DNA of 61,526 bases from Temnopleurus reevesii (GCA_036244855.1 BQKZ01001296.1:14821-76346), one strand, 5' to 3'. Shown: positions 31,030-42,667, counted from the stretch's first letter. A program made the numbers and translations. The notes: a model not told the origin generated them from the sequence alone.

Positions 31030-34000
31030 TGGATGATGATAATGATGATGATGACGATGATGATTATCGATAATGATAATGCTCCTGCTTTTGATGATGA
31101 TGAAATTATCTTTTCGTGCTCAAGGAACATAGATTCGATTTCAGAAACTCTTTAAAAAAATGTTGCAATCACGAAACAGGAGTGGTGTAGCCTTTACGAT
31201 TATTTTTCTAAGAGCATTTAACTTTTCAATGTTCAAAATGAACCACTTTACTTTTTATTTTTTTATTACTTCACTCGGCTTTAGACAAGATATATTATTT
31301 CAAAATTGTATCAGCTCCCATCGTTATCAGATTATAAGTAATAATTCACCAAGAGCATAATACTTTGTTCTTTTTAACCACAAAATAGAATACCAGCATT
31401 CAAAATATGATTGATAGTTGGATTAAAGTAATACGAATACCTTGACCCGACTGCATATTAGATTGTTGATTATAGCTCATTTTTGCTTAGAAAACTTTGT
31501 CTGATTTGTCTGACAATTATAAATGCACGAATGCGAAAATGGTAGCGAAAGAGAGACGATGTTTAAATACACAGAATCCATACAAAATATGGATTAAGAA
31601 AACCGCTTTAGGAAGTATCATCAAAAGCTCATCTAACAAGTTACAATGTAGTATGAAAACAAAGTTCGATTTCAATATTTTTTCAAGTAAATATTATTAC
31701 TTTCAAATTGTCAGCCCCTTTAGAAGCTTAGTAAGATGGTGATTGACTTTTATCTGACTTAATTCTGAGTGACATTTGCGATCTGACTATATGTCTTCTA
31801 ATTCGAATAATTTCGTGAATCAGTTATTCAACAAAGTTTAGTCGATGTACTAGTAGTTGTAACACTCTGAATAAAATATTTAAAACATACAGTATAAAAT
31901 TGTGCTCTTGGTGAGCAGTCGAAGCGGAGGTCCATCAAAGTTTTTGCTAGCTACAGAAAGAAGAATTAAAATAATCGTAGCAGAGTCCGGTAAAAAGAAA
32001 AGATTTTTTAGTGTTCCATTATTATTAAGTTATAACTATAATTAAACTATTGGCACAAATTATTATCCATTCTACACATTCTTATTTGAACTGAGGGATG
32101 ACCAAAATTTTACCCACTGCATTTGTAGCCCGGTGACAGACACAACAAAATATTCATGATATTTTGATATTTCTGACGTCTACTCATTAAGAGGATTTTA
32201 TTGATTGCCACAAGAAGCCGATGTGGTTATCTTTTCCAAGTGTCTGTTTTATCATCAGCACCCAATAGCAAACTGTTTTTATCAGTGAGCTAACAGGGGT
32301 GAAGTGTTTGTAAACGGCCGCATTGTTTCTTAGTGATTCTCAAAACAAAGACAACAAGATCAGGTCGCTTTAATTTTCATTCCCCCTTTTGTCAATATTT
32401 AAATTTTGTTTGCTATTTCGTTGTTTCACAATTTCTCACGCTATAGTCCCTAAGTCATTAATGATGATGACGTTTGGCTCTCACTGCATTCAAGGAATTT
32501 CTTCCTTTCAATACCCATTCACCTCACCGTGGTTGAGTGCGACACAGTGTGGATTAATTTCTCGCTGTAGGAAATTAGCATCATGGGTTGGATTCGAACC
32601 TACGATCCTCGAGTTGAAAGGCGAGAGTCAGAACCACTAGACCTCGACGCCTCCATTCAGATTTCAAGTAGTTCACGCTGACAGTACAGAATAGAAAATA
32701 TGGTGCAATCTTGCACCCTTAGGGGTTCAGTAGCCGGTACAATTGCAGCACTCTTTAGGGTAGAGATATACAGCTCTAGAGTTTATAACTCTACCCTAAG
32801 GGTGCAAATCTCCACCCCAAAGGGTGCTCTTATTCTACCTGCCGCTATTCTCGAATCTAATTGGCCGAGAGGTGAACAACCACTGAAAAGGAGACTTTAA
32901 ATAACGTACCCCTGAAATCTAGGTCGTTTATTTAATCAAATCCCTTCCCCAATTAACTGAAATTGGTTCTTAATTAATGTTTGCACAGTTACTGTAATAA
33001 CGTTTGAGAGCATGGATGAGCGAGGTAGACACTTCAGAATAAAAGCTGAATATTGCTTCTTGGATAGACAACAATACAGCAATATCTTGAACAATATAGA
33101 GGTAATGTGAGTTTATGGGACAATCCATGTATGTTGAAGAGTATTATAGTTTTGTGGCTGTATTTATCATTGTTATTGCTATAAATAGACATGACGTGAA
33201 AATCAAAGCCATCACTTTTTACTACCTATAGCACAGTAGATGTGACAGTTTTCTTAAAATTGTTCATTGGATAACCCCTCCCAATACAAAATCTCGAATA
33301 TCAAGGATACTTCACTTTAAAAGAAAAAAACAAAACGTTCGACAGATACCCGTACGTTATAGTAATAATTTTCGCATTAACACTGACATTAAAAACAACA
33401 ACACATTTTTACAACAGTATTGTTGGCTTCACCACTCGCCTCTTATGAAACCAAAAGATTTGTAACAACCAGTTCTAAACATTATTTTTCTTCCATTTTC
33501 TCTTACTTTTTTGTGGGGAGGAGAGGGGCATCGAGGTCTGTGTATTGAGCGGCTTTGGTTTCGATATCGTATAGCCCGTTTTTTCCTAACATAATATCCA
33601 ATAAAGATATCAAGAAGACAGAATGGATTTCTTGACACCTTTCATGAAGAAACCACCTTTGATCTTCGTCAATACGCCGACATTCTTCTATTTTCGAAGC
33701 AATATATTTCTTCCGTTCTATACCGGGGTAATAAAACGCGAATCGTCTGTAAAAAGACTCCGCTATAAAAAAAAAATCAACAAAACGATCTTCTTCATTC
33801 CGTGTTTTTAATACGAACCCGCTTTACAATAGAATGTGAATAGGACATGAAATCCCCGACTGAACTTGCGACAAGAATAGCGATTGGTCGTAAAGTTTGG
33901 AGATTATTTTCACTTGGAACGTTTAGTATTCAGGTGATGACTCGTGCAACTTAAATAGGATCAATCTAGTTAACAATAAGACAAGGCGCATTAGCCATGT

Positions 34001-34531
34001 TAGCGGGCCGTTCCATGTCTTCGGAACCCCAAATAAAGGTTTATCTAAGCCCCGGTCACATATAGGACCCCGGAAGCAACACGATTCACCTGACTCATTG
34101 TTCTGAGGCAATTAACTGTGAATTAACAAAGAGTCGGGGTGAATCATGTTGCTTCCGAGGTCCTATGTGACCGGGGCTTTAGGAGTTTAGTATTCAGGAG
34201 AATGTGAAGACGTATGATGTCATTGCAACCCCTAAAATAGAGACTTTGTGAATCTTTGAAGAAGTCATTGAAGTCCAAACAGAAACTTTGTGATGAAAGA
34301 AGAGGATGGATAATGAAAACATAAATATGCAATGGTACTCCACAACCCCCGACGAAAAAAACTCTCGCAGCTGTGATGGCAATCATGTTGTTGTAATGAT
34401 GATGATAATGATGATAGTGGTGGTGGTGGTGGTGATGATGATGATGATGGTGTTGGTGGTGGTGATGATGATGATGATGATGGTGTTGGTGGTGGTGATG
34501 ATGATGATGATGATGGTGTTGGTGGTGGTGG

Positions 34532-34562
<31 letters not shown>

Positions 34563-37500
34563 GGTGATGATGATGATGATGATGATGATGATGTTGATAA
34601 TTAATCGCGATGCTGAAGATGAAGATGATGGTAAATTGATAGTGAGGATGATGATGATAATAATGATGATGGTAATAATGATGATGATGATGATGGTGAT
34701 GATGACGATGATGGTGATGATGATGATTATGATGATAGGGATGATAAAGGAGGTGAGGATGATAATGATGATGATTATGAATGGTGACGATGTAGATGAT
34801 AATGATAATGATGATGATGATGGTGATAGTTATGGTGATGGTGATGGTGATGGATGATGGATGATGGTGATGGTGATGTTAATGGCGACAGTGATGATGA
34901 AATGGATGCGTTGTGACAGCAATGATGACGACGATAGTTATTATAATAGATGATGATGATAAATGTGATGGTTTTATTTCCCCTATCACCTATCACCGAT
35001 CCAACTTTAATTAGACAATAACTGTACTTTAATTTATCATGCTTACCACGAAACTAATACATTTCCATGTATCTTATTATTCTCCATGCACACAGATCAC
35101 TCAACTGAAGATAAAGTACAATCCTTTTGCGAAGGCTTTCCTCGACATCAAAGACAAGTAAGTGCTGCAATTCATCCCTCGAAATCGTAATAATGATTAT
35201 TATAATGATTTAAGTTTTTGCAAAAAGAAAAGTTTCTATTTTAGATTAGATATTAAATCTAAGAATAAAGTATGGCGGACCCTTTGTTTTATTGAACTTT
35301 CAGAATTAACTTACATCGTGTAAGTATGCGGGATTGTACTGTGTTTTTTTTCACGTTCTGTTTAAAAGAGTGATCTTTCTATATTCTTTGGTATTTAAGG
35401 CTATTTAACTTTGAAAAAAAAAGAGAAAATAAAAGGAAAAAGACAGAGGCATTTCAAGATGTTTATAATATTTTAGGCTCTAAGGTACTTGTTCGAAATA
35501 GTTTAAAAATCATGTGAAGTTTTTAAATGCTTGCACTCAATAAATTATTTTATTTTGAAACTTATCTCTTTCATCGTTTGATATCATAAAGCAGCGTTGC
35601 TCTTAATGATTTGTTTCTCCATGTATATTACTAGCAAGCATGGCAAGTGAAATATTAACGTATTATACAAGTTCGCGAAACAAAATTGTTATTCTATAAC
35701 ACAAAGCTTAGAATTTAGTAATGTTCTGTACTATACGGTTTGGATAATTTCAAAGTTCTTATTTTCAAAATAACATCATCTCAAAATCATTTTCCATGTA
35801 CTTTTTTTCAGAAATGACAGTCATGATTTGTTCGATGATGTTCACGATCTTCAGGGTTCTAAATATCCACAATGTAAGTATCTGAACTTTAATATTGAAT
35901 TATTAGTTTACAAGAAGAGCCTTCCAGCAAATATTAATTGTTAACAGAAGCAGAAAAGTTTGGTGAGCAGAACCACAAAAAAATTGAAGAAAGTCAGACA
36001 AGTAAAAAAAACCTATAAATTTGTAATGATTTGAAATAAAAACGGGCAAATCAGTCAAAATTCTGTAGTTGGTGGAAAATGAAAGTTACGAGAACAGTCA
36101 CCAAAGAGCGCTGCAAGAAAGCCCATATCGAGCTTCAGATTGAAGTTTTTCTGTAAATTGGTATTTTTGTTTAATTTCTTGCATCGATGTTCTGATCTAT
36201 TATTGACGAAGATGCGGAACTCGTTCTCTATTCTCGTATTTTGTATGCATAAAAATGCTGAATCTACCCCCGCTTTATTGTATTAAACATCGAAATTATT
36301 TTTCTTGTCCTTTCAATAGTTGGAGGGTGGTTTCTGCCGGGCTCGGGAGCCTTCGGTCCTTCACCGCACCAGTTCGCCCCATCTCTGGGGCTCCCCTCCC
36401 ATGCGGGCTGCGAGAGATACAGCGGCCTGAGGACCCATCGCACGTCACCTTATCACGCTCCACCCCCTTACCACCAGAAATATGGTGCAGCCGGTAAGTT
36501 TATTTCTATTTTTATTTTATCTTTTTTTCAAATTTGTATTATTATTTTCTTTTATTTTCTTTCTTTTCAAACTTCTTTATGTATTTCTTTGATTCTTTCT
36601 TGCTTTCTCTCGCTATCGTTTTTTCATTCATTAGTTATTGCTGGGAGATGAGAAATATTTAACACAATATAAACTATTTTAGAAAAATAAAGTCGAACAC
36701 CACTTCAATGGTTCTTTGTAATGTTATTCAAATCGTACCCGGCTTGTCATTGTTGTGTCCGCACAGTTCTATTCACGTCGAACGGATCTATTCTCCTTCG
36801 ACCGACTTTATTTTTCGCAAATAGTTTATATCGTGTTATTTATACACTACTCAAAGAAAGTTAGGAGTCACTTTGTAATTTTAGCTATTTAGAGTGCATG
36901 GTCGCACTTTTGACATTGAGGATGTGTACTGACGTTATAGACATCATTCAATTCAATCATGTCAATGGCTGAAATCACTCATGTATAATATTGATTAATG
37001 TTTTGATGACATTGAAAAAATTGCATTTTTTTCATATTTATAAAAACCTCGATAAGAATCCAAAAACATTTAAAAACGAAACTTAACTTATTCCTTGTAG
37101 TGTTTAAACATTTTTTATAACTACATATTGCATGTATTTATATCCATCCACTTAAGATCTAGTATTAGATATGACAGACAGAGTTGGAAAAGAACGAGAA
37201 ATGAAGAAATTAATTTTATCCAAATTAATGTATTGATTTATTGTTAATTTTTTTGGTGAAACCTTTACCTTCTTTATGAGATTTCACCTTTTTTCTTATA
37301 TACTTATATCAAAGACTCGATTTGATTTTTAGACACATTCTGAACAAATTCAAATTCACTCTCGAAAAAAAAAAGGAATAATAGGCGTTATCATCACTAC
37401 CTTCAGACCTTTGGTAGTTCAAATGTTGCAAATATGCATTGGCTGTCTTTCATTCGACACTTTTAGGGCTTTTTGTTTGTTTGTTTGTTTGTTGCTAATA

Positions 37501-40500
37501 CCTTCGTTAGTCGTTTTTATTGTCATGGAATTGGTATGTTCTGTTTTCTTGCCATTATTATTGACGAAGATGCTGAATTCGTACTTTATTCTTCTGTCTC
37601 TTATAGTTTGTGTGTATGAAATTACAAAATTTCGACTCCCGCTTCATATACTCATCTTAACTAAAATTGTAAATATCAAAATCTATGAATGTACTATGCA
37701 CATCAACACAATGTTAGCATTATAGTCTTTAAATCTTGTACAAAATATTTGATATTTCCAGATCATTAGCCAATGATTAGGTGAACTTAGATAGATATCC
37801 TATTTTGCATCATTCGGGGATAGAAGAATCTAATTTAGTCCTAAGAATTTTATGAATTATTTTCCAAAACACTTTTTAAGAGAACACTGCATCCGAGACT
37901 TTAAGCAAATATAAAACTAAGGCCATTTACCAATTCAAAATTGTGGAAAGCATTTTAGGTCTACTTTGAGGATTAAACAAACACTGAATGTAAAGCGATC
38001 GGATAATCCTGGTCTTGTATTCTCCGAACAACAAGGCAATGAAACTGTGTTAATAATGGAGGTCGCTCGAGATCAAACGAAATCTTATTAGGGAGGTCCT
38101 CTCCGTCTTCTAAAACTATAAAAGAACGCTTTAAACGGCGACGCTTTCTGAGGGTTTGAGCGATGAATAACAGCAGAGATATACACGAGTGGGACTATAG
38201 TTGGTGAATGGGGCCACCTACGATTGGCAACTATAATGACAATGAAACGATATCGTAAAAATAGCGCCGTAAAAATTCCAGTCGGAAACCAGTGCCCTAA
38301 AGTGGTCGTGTTGGTAAACAATGCGTGACGTCAGCGCAATCTGTCATTAAAAAAAACACCAACCTCTTTCACAGTCTATCTGGTCATGATATTACATGGT
38401 TTTATCACAATTTGGCAAGAGTTTTGTCATTAAAAGAACAGATTAATCGAAGGAAAAGAAAACAAATGTCATCATGTACTTCCCGATGAACTTCAGCGCG
38501 ACATTCGTTATGATAATATACAAAATTAAATTAAACTCCAGCTTTTTTCAATATGAAATAAGGAGATTTGTTTTTATTGGTTATGGTAAACACCTAAATG
38601 ATAGGTTACAACTCATTCTCTATCCTGCTTTCCTTTTCTCTGTCTCTAAATTGTTTTTAGACCATTTCCCCATGATCAGATGATGTTATTCTTTTTTCAT
38701 ATCGGAATAATTTGATGACGATATTTCCCTCAAAACGCAATATGAAACCACAGACGCTCAAAAGCTTAGTTTGTTCAAGTTTGCTCATGATCTTGCGATT
38801 GAATACTAATTGATTAGACTTAAATAACATGTAACAGTAAAATGGAAATATAGATTTCGATGTGGAATCTTTGCAAAATATTTTCCCTTATACATTATTG
38901 TGTAACATCAGCAAAGACGATACACATTATGAAGCATAATGATGATTCTATACGTTGCGTTTTCGTAATACATTCCCGTAAGTTATTGTTGTTGATGTTG
39001 TTGTTATTGTTTCTGTTTGTTGTCGATGTTGCTTCGGTTCGATTCGTTCTATGATCAACGCAGAATGACCTTTAACCAGACAACGGGATTCCTCCTATAA
39101 AAGCCAAATCTTGTCAAAAATAGCTTTTGATCTCGCGTTTCACCGCCAATAATTAGTGAACAATATCAGAACATATGGTTTATCCCCAACTTTTATCGTT
39201 TGAACTTTCTTTTGTAGCTACATAAGCCTGTTTTCACGCCACGTGTTGTAAAAACCTAGAAAGAGATACATAAAACGCATTGCTTCATTGAGTGCATTCT
39301 TCCCAGTTTCTAATACAATGTCCCGATTATCCAACGACGTCTTTTCAAGTCGATTTTTACACCGGTCAATTAAACCGAAAATCATTGTCTGTCAAACAAA
39401 GCCCAGCGGCATAACATCAAAGGGAATACTTGCTTTGAGGAGAGAAAATAATAGAAATGGAGTTCATTTTCTATTAAATCTCGAATGAGTCACGGTGAAA
39501 TAAAAGACGTTTTACGAGATACTTTACGGGAACTTTATAATGTTTTTAATTCCGCTCTGTAGCGCATAATGTGTCCGATATCTTTTAGTTTTTAAAAGCG
39601 GGAAACTTGGCATTTGTTTGAACTCGAAAATTTTATGAATGGAATGAGTCTTGTAAAGGAAGGCCTCATTGGAATTCCTAAATCTTGCAATGTTTGCACA
39701 GTAAAATACTCGAGAACACATTGGGTAAAACGCAATTTATTTTGCGATGTTTTGAAAAGTTTTATACTTTAGCAAATTGCTCTTGAACGGGGGAAGAATC
39801 TGTTGTTAAGGCTGATAAGCAAAAAAGAAAGGTCTTCACTTGCTGCCCCGATGGACTGACAATAAAACAAATCAGAAAAAACGAATTTTAAGAAAGTTTG
39901 CACGTTTTTGCCCCTCTACTTCATTTTTGTTCGTTTTGCTTAGTTCTGGTCGATGAGATATCCAGTCTTTTTCATGTGATTGCCATATTTCCCCCTAATT
40001 TTTTGCTAACGGTCTATTCATTCTTGCTCTCGTTTGATCCAGGTGCTGGTTACGGTCCCGAAGCTTCGGCAGGACTCTCAAGCAGTATCTCGCTCCTCGC
40101 TGCCGACGGCTGGTCATCTCTCGGAAACCCCACCTCCGCCCCAACCTCCATGCCCGCCTGCAGCCAGTACGGGAGCATGTGGCCATCATCCGCCTCAACC
40201 ACCGGCTTCCCGCACGTCAGCTCACCGCAACTCTCCACCGGGCTGTTCCGAAAACCGCACTCAACCTCATCACCGCACCAGCACAATCTCTCGTCAACCG
40301 CAGCGCACGGGATGGGCCCGGTCAGCGCAAGCGGTATATCCTCTGCCGCTGCGGTCACAACCGCCAACTCGCCCGAAGTCGCGCACGCGCCGAGTCAGCA
40401 CTCAGTTATGGCGCCGATTTCAGTTCCCATTTCGACGGTGGCGGGACACGACATGAGCGGTTCCCCCGCGGCGGTGCACTGCCACCAAACCGGGTATCAG

Positions 40501-40656
40501 GACTCGTACCACGGGGATATTGCCGGGAGCTCTGTTGGGCTAGATGTTAGCGGTTACGGGAGTCTCCAGACATCGTCACACCATCAAAATGCACCTCATC
40601 ATCAACTTGGGAAGGGCGTTTCGTCATGGAACCCTTTAACGCCACCGTCAGTTTGA
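25384..40656 (+). CDS. Brachyury (T) T-box transcription factor (gene span, 7 coding exons)
   Basis: Brachyury binds the T-site (TCACACCT halves) and directs mesoderm/endoderm, blastopore and gut gene expression in deuterostomes. Seven exons join with matching phases into 1521 nt (506 codons plus stop). Residues 14-30 ([17 protein letters not shown]) match the N-terminal peptide conserved in Brachyury and reported to bind Smad1 in Xenopus. The T-box covers about residues 41-222 with [74 protein letters not shown] and [13 protein letters not shown]. Then come [23 protein letters not shown] and a Ser/Ala/His-rich tail ending WNPLTPPSV, similar to vertebrate WTPVSPPSM. The protein is longer than the ~435-residue vertebrate protein, mainly in the last exon. 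The start at 25384 (A at -3) gives MPAM; M4 is a less likely alternative. No other gene lies in the next 20 kb. Confidence 0.97.
25587..29269 (+). other. Brachyury intron 1
   Basis: A 3.7-kb, strongly AT-rich intron that starts with a 22-base T run near 25678-25699. I see no repeat element or ORF. The position after GR in TKSGRRMF is the usual first T-box intron. Confidence 0.75.
29270..29534 (+). CDS. Brachyury coding exon 2 (T-box core)
   Basis: Acceptor CCGCCAG ending at 29269, donor GTAAGC at 29535. Encodes [20 protein letters not shown] through KMNGSGQ (residues 69-156), with the DNA-binding and dimer segments [16 protein letters not shown] and [15 protein letters not shown]. It is markedly GC-richer than the flanking introns. 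Ends in phase 0. Confidence 0.97.
29535..30186 (+). other. Brachyury intron 2
   Basis: A 652-bp AT-rich intron with imperfect TTTATTCATCTATT-type repeats at 29550-29740. Nothing else is recognised. Confidence 0.75.
30187..30327 (+). CDS. Brachyury coding exon 3
   Basis: Acceptor TGTTCAG ending at 30186, donor GTGAGT at 30328. 47 codons: [20 protein letters not shown] then [20 protein letters not shown] and TAYQNED (residues 157-203), conserved T-box sequence. Ends in phase 0. Confidence 0.97.
30372..31085 (+). repeat. GAT/GGT microsatellite array, 5' end of Brachyury intron 3
   Basis: About 700 bp of imperfect (GAT)n, (GGT)n and (GATGGT)n starting 45 bp after the exon 3 donor. Internal blocks repeat at larger scale: AAGGGGGAGGGTGGTTGTGA with a following GATGATGCATTATGA occurs near 30690 and 30935. 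Confidence 0.92.
31086..32150 (+). other. Brachyury intron 3, middle part
   Basis: AT-rich DNA without recognisable features. Open frames of 60-80 codons lack family signatures. Confidence 0.6.
32150..32370 (+). promoter_or_regulatory. Candidate intronic enhancer in Brachyury intron 3
   Basis: A GC-richer patch with TGTGGTTA at 32222-32229 (RUNX), GTTATCT just after and TTTTATCAG (GATA-type), TTTGTAAACGG (forkhead-type) near 32308 and GCATTGTTTC (Sox-type). The cluster is suggestive only. Confidence 0.25.
32505..32655 (-). mobile_element. tRNA-derived SINE, copy 4 (minus strand, tail truncated)
   Basis: On the minus strand: CTAGTGGTTCTGACTCTCGCC, B box GGTTCGAATCC, then the complement of the GTGTGGATTAATTTCTCGCT core and CTCAACCACGGTGAGGTG. 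The tRNA head is better preserved than in the UFL1 copies. Confidence 0.75.
32711..32830. repeat. Foldback repeat GCACCCTTAGG
   Basis: TTGCACCCTTAGG at 32711-32723 is the exact reverse complement of 32795-32807. Inner TTAGGGTAGAG / CTCTACCCTAA makes a second stem, and a further AAAGGGTGC follows. It is a small hairpin-forming element of unknown family. Confidence 0.5.
34046..34181. mobile_element. MITE, AAGCCCCGGTCACA family, copy 1
   Basis: The arms AAGCCCCGGTCACATATAGG / CCTATGTGACCGGGGCTT are followed by CCCCGGAAGCAACACGATTC / GAATCATGTTGCTTCCGAGG and CTCAT..GTTCTGAGGCAATTAACTG. Nearly all of the 136 bp folds back. A second copy is at 43596-43731. Confidence 0.82.
34393..34960 (+). repeat. 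GAT/GGT microsatellite array, 3' end of Brachyury intron 3
   Basis: About 560 bp of imperfect GAT/GGT repeat on the + strand, ending about 135 bp before exon 4. It includes a repeated ~57-bp unit GGTGTTGGTGGTGGTGATGA three times (34450-34540). Confidence 0.92.
35096..35157 (+). CDS. Brachyury coding exon 4
   Basis: Acceptor CACACAG ending at 35095, donor GTAAGT at 35158. Encodes [20 protein letters not shown] (residues 204-223), the end of the T-box with the minor-groove helix NPFAKAF. Ends in phase 2. Confidence 0.96.
35158..35811 (+). other. Brachyury intron 4
   Basis: A 654-bp AT-rich intron with nothing recognised. Confidence 0.7.
35812..35873 (+). CDS. Brachyury coding exon 5
   Basis: Acceptor TTTTCAG ending at 35811, donor GTAAGT at 35874. 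Encodes [20 protein letters not shown] then Q (residues 224-244), the linker after the T-box. Ends in phase 1. Confidence 0.93.
35874..36319 (+). other. Brachyury intron 5
   Basis: A 446-bp AT-rich intron with nothing recognised. Confidence 0.7.
36320..36493 (+). CDS. Brachyury coding exon 6
   Basis: Acceptor TCAATAG ending at 36319, donor GTAAGT at 36494. Encodes [20 protein letters not shown] then [20 protein letters not shown] and [19 protein letters not shown] (residues 245-303). It aligns with vertebrate FGGWFLPG and GCERYPALRNHRSSPY. Ends in phase 1. Confidence 0.95.
36494..40042 (+). other. Brachyury intron 6
   Basis: A 3.5-kb AT-rich intron. A GC-richer patch at about 38040-38350 is listed separately. 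Elsewhere nothing is recognised. Confidence 0.7.
38040..38350 (+). promoter_or_regulatory. Candidate intronic enhancer in Brachyury intron 6
   Basis: Contains GAGATCAAACG (TCF-like), GGTAAACA at 38313-38320 (forkhead consensus, complement TGTTTACC), and a perfect CRE TGACGTCA at 38326-38333 only 5 bp after it. FoxA and Brachyury are co-expressed in echinoid endoderm (established); the link to this patch is inference. Confidence 0.28.
40043..40656 (+). CDS. Brachyury coding exon 7 (last, with stop)
   Basis: Acceptor GATCCAG ending at 40042. The exon encodes residues 303-506, [20 protein letters not shown] then [20 protein letters not shown] to WNPLTPPSV and TGA at 40654-40656. It is GC-rich, Ser/Ala/Thr/His-rich and likely disordered, the position of the transactivation domain. 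The two overlapping open frames (40034-40456, 40179-40550) are shadows of this frame. Confidence 0.95.
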
Positions 40657-40920
40657 GGAAATTTATTTCCAGAGACTTTGTAGAGAGACACAGAAACGTG
40701 CAGAAAAAATGCCTAAAATATAACAGTTTCTGTACTTCTTATGTCATGTTAATATGGACAATGCTCGAAAATGGAACAAATTAGAATGAATGATTAGCGG
40801 AGAATGTTTGAATGAAGAAACAGATTTATAAGTAAATGAATCATCTCATTGTAATTGATAGTGAATAAAAATACGTTTTTTCTTCAATGAATGAACCAAT
40901 AAAACAAAATAAAAACACGA
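40657..40920 (+). terminator. Brachyury proximal 3' UTR and polyadenylation signals
   Basis: AATAAA occurs at 40864-40869, 40898-40903 and 40908-40913, 210-260 nt after the stop. These are the closest candidates for 3' end formation. A longer isoform reaching about 41.7 kb is possible. Confidence 0.5.
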
Positions 40921-41526
40921 CTTATGTTTTTATAGAACCGGCTAATACTTAGGAATGGAAGACACAATTATCTAGTTATATTCTTATTAATATAAATGTA
41001 ACTTAAAAGAGGCTCTAGTAAAAATTAAATTAGATATATTCAGACTTGTGATAGCTGGCTATCGCGCAACGATTATTAAGTAAACCTATAGTTATACTCG
41101 CTATTGTAATATCTAACTTTGTTAGTGTTTGATAATCATGTTTCATGGTTACATTTGACTTCAATATTTATTTTTTAATTTTAATTTTTTTTTACTTTAA
41201 TATTTTTGATAAGCACACTCCCAATTCCCAGAATTGTATTTTCCTGCATATTTAATCCCTCTTCTTTACTTTCTTAATTTATATAAAATTTCCTGCTTTA
41301 ATGATTTCGCTTCTTTCATCCAATTAAGATATCGCGTAAGTCTCATTTTCTTTTCCAACCGGGTTATTATCGCCATGAAAAGATAGATGACATCAAATGC
41401 GGTAGCATGTTTATTACATATCGGGTATTTTCATTCTGACTGTAGAAATACATGATGAAATGTTTTTAGATACATAAACTTATTATTATACTTGCTTGTA
41501 GTAAGTATCCTGTAGAATTGAATCGT

Positions 41527-41588
41527 TGTATATATTTCATATCAAATCTTAGCCACTATTTGTATATATAATGTTACAGTTGTATATA
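41527..41588 (+). promoter_or_regulatory. Three TGTATATA (Pumilio-type) motifs
   Basis: TGTATATA at 41527-41534, 41561-41568 and 41581-41588 matches the PUF consensus TGTANATA. They matter only if a long Brachyury 3' UTR extends here, beyond the proximal AATAAA signals. The region is AT-rich, which raises the chance expectation. Confidence 0.25.
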
Positions 41589-41827
41589 TTTCTGAATGCA
41601 TGTATGTATATTATCTTTTTGAGATATATAATTATGTTGAGGTCGTCAAATTAGAACAGTAATACATATGTATGAAACGTGATTAAATTCAGAATAGATA
41701 TTCGACTGAATTGACTTGTGATCATAGCTGGTGAAATGTTTGATTGTACGTATCTAGGGTATATGTAAGAGATAAATGAAGAGGGAAATGATTGGAGGGG
41801 TTTGCAGCGCTTCAAAATGGAAGTATA

Positions 41828-42215
41828 TATGTGTGTGTGTGTGTGTGTTTATTTGTGTGTGTGTGTGTGTTCATGTGCATGCATGGTGTGCGTGTTCATA
41901 TGCGCTTGTGTGTGTGTGTGTGTATGTGTGAGAGAGAAGAAAGGATGTTCAAAGGATGTAAACACGAAATAGTGGGGGTTGTGTGAATGTGGGTGTGCGT
42001 GTGTGTATGTATAATTTTATGAGAGAGAGAGAGAGAGAGAGTGGGAGGGAGAGATAGTGGGAGAAATGGAAGGATGTCGAGACATGGGAAAAAATAAGAG
42101 CGAGAGAATCAATGATAAACGGGGATGCTATGTGTGCATTTAGATGTGTCTGTGTGTGTGTGTGCGTGTGTGTGTGTAGGTGTGCGTGTGTGCGTGTTTG
42201 AACGTACGTTATACA
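41828..42215 (+). repeat. GT-rich and GA-rich microsatellite zone
   Basis: (GT)n-rich at about 41829-41925, (GA)n at 42022-42042, and (TG)n at 42146-42198. It contains no gene. Confidence 0.9.
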
Positions 42216-42434
42216 TAAAGTGAAATTTAAAAGTGAGAGATAGAGAGAGCGAATAAAAAAATAAAGATCTAGCCGCCAAAACGAACAGATTTAGTGAAAT
42301 TGAGGGTGACATATAATTATGCACACTAAGAAAAAAGGGTGCAGAGAAATGCAGAACTGGAAGCACACAAGCATTTTAGGTTGTATTATGGCATTTTTAT
42401 ATTGTTTTATGAAGGTGCAATATTCTACGTATTT

Positions 42435-42530
42435 TCAATGGCAATTGTTGGATTCGATCAACGATCGCCATGAAGGATCGCTCTATTCAAAATGAAACGA
42501 TTTACCGACTGAGCTGTGTATCCACTGAGC
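42435..42530 (-). mobile_element. Degenerate tRNA-like (SINE head) relic, minus strand
   Basis: On the minus strand AGCTCAGTCGGTAAATCG is followed about 35 bp later by TTGATCGAATCC, matching A and B box spacing. The tRNA cloverleaf is not intact. Confidence 0.45.
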
Positions 42531-42667
42531 GAAGGATATTAGGACATTATAATTGTCGGTAATCATGACATATACATGCATTTTCATAGCAAATGTATAG
42601 TCACCGTTCGCGTATAGGGTCGAGTCTAAGTCTATAATGTCTTATAAATCTCTCCATCAGACGAAAT

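Noticed and set aside
30305..31130. Several His-, Asp- and Met-rich open frames
   Set aside because: All are readings of the GAT/GGT array in Brachyury intron 3.
36255..36497. 80-codon plus-strand frame
   Set aside because: It is a frame-shifted shadow of Brachyury exon 6, whose correct frame matches the family.
40034..40550. Long alternative frames overlapping the last Brachyury exon
   Set aside because: GC-rich shadow frames; the 39898-40656 frame joins the T-box in phase and ends in the conserved C-terminal motif.
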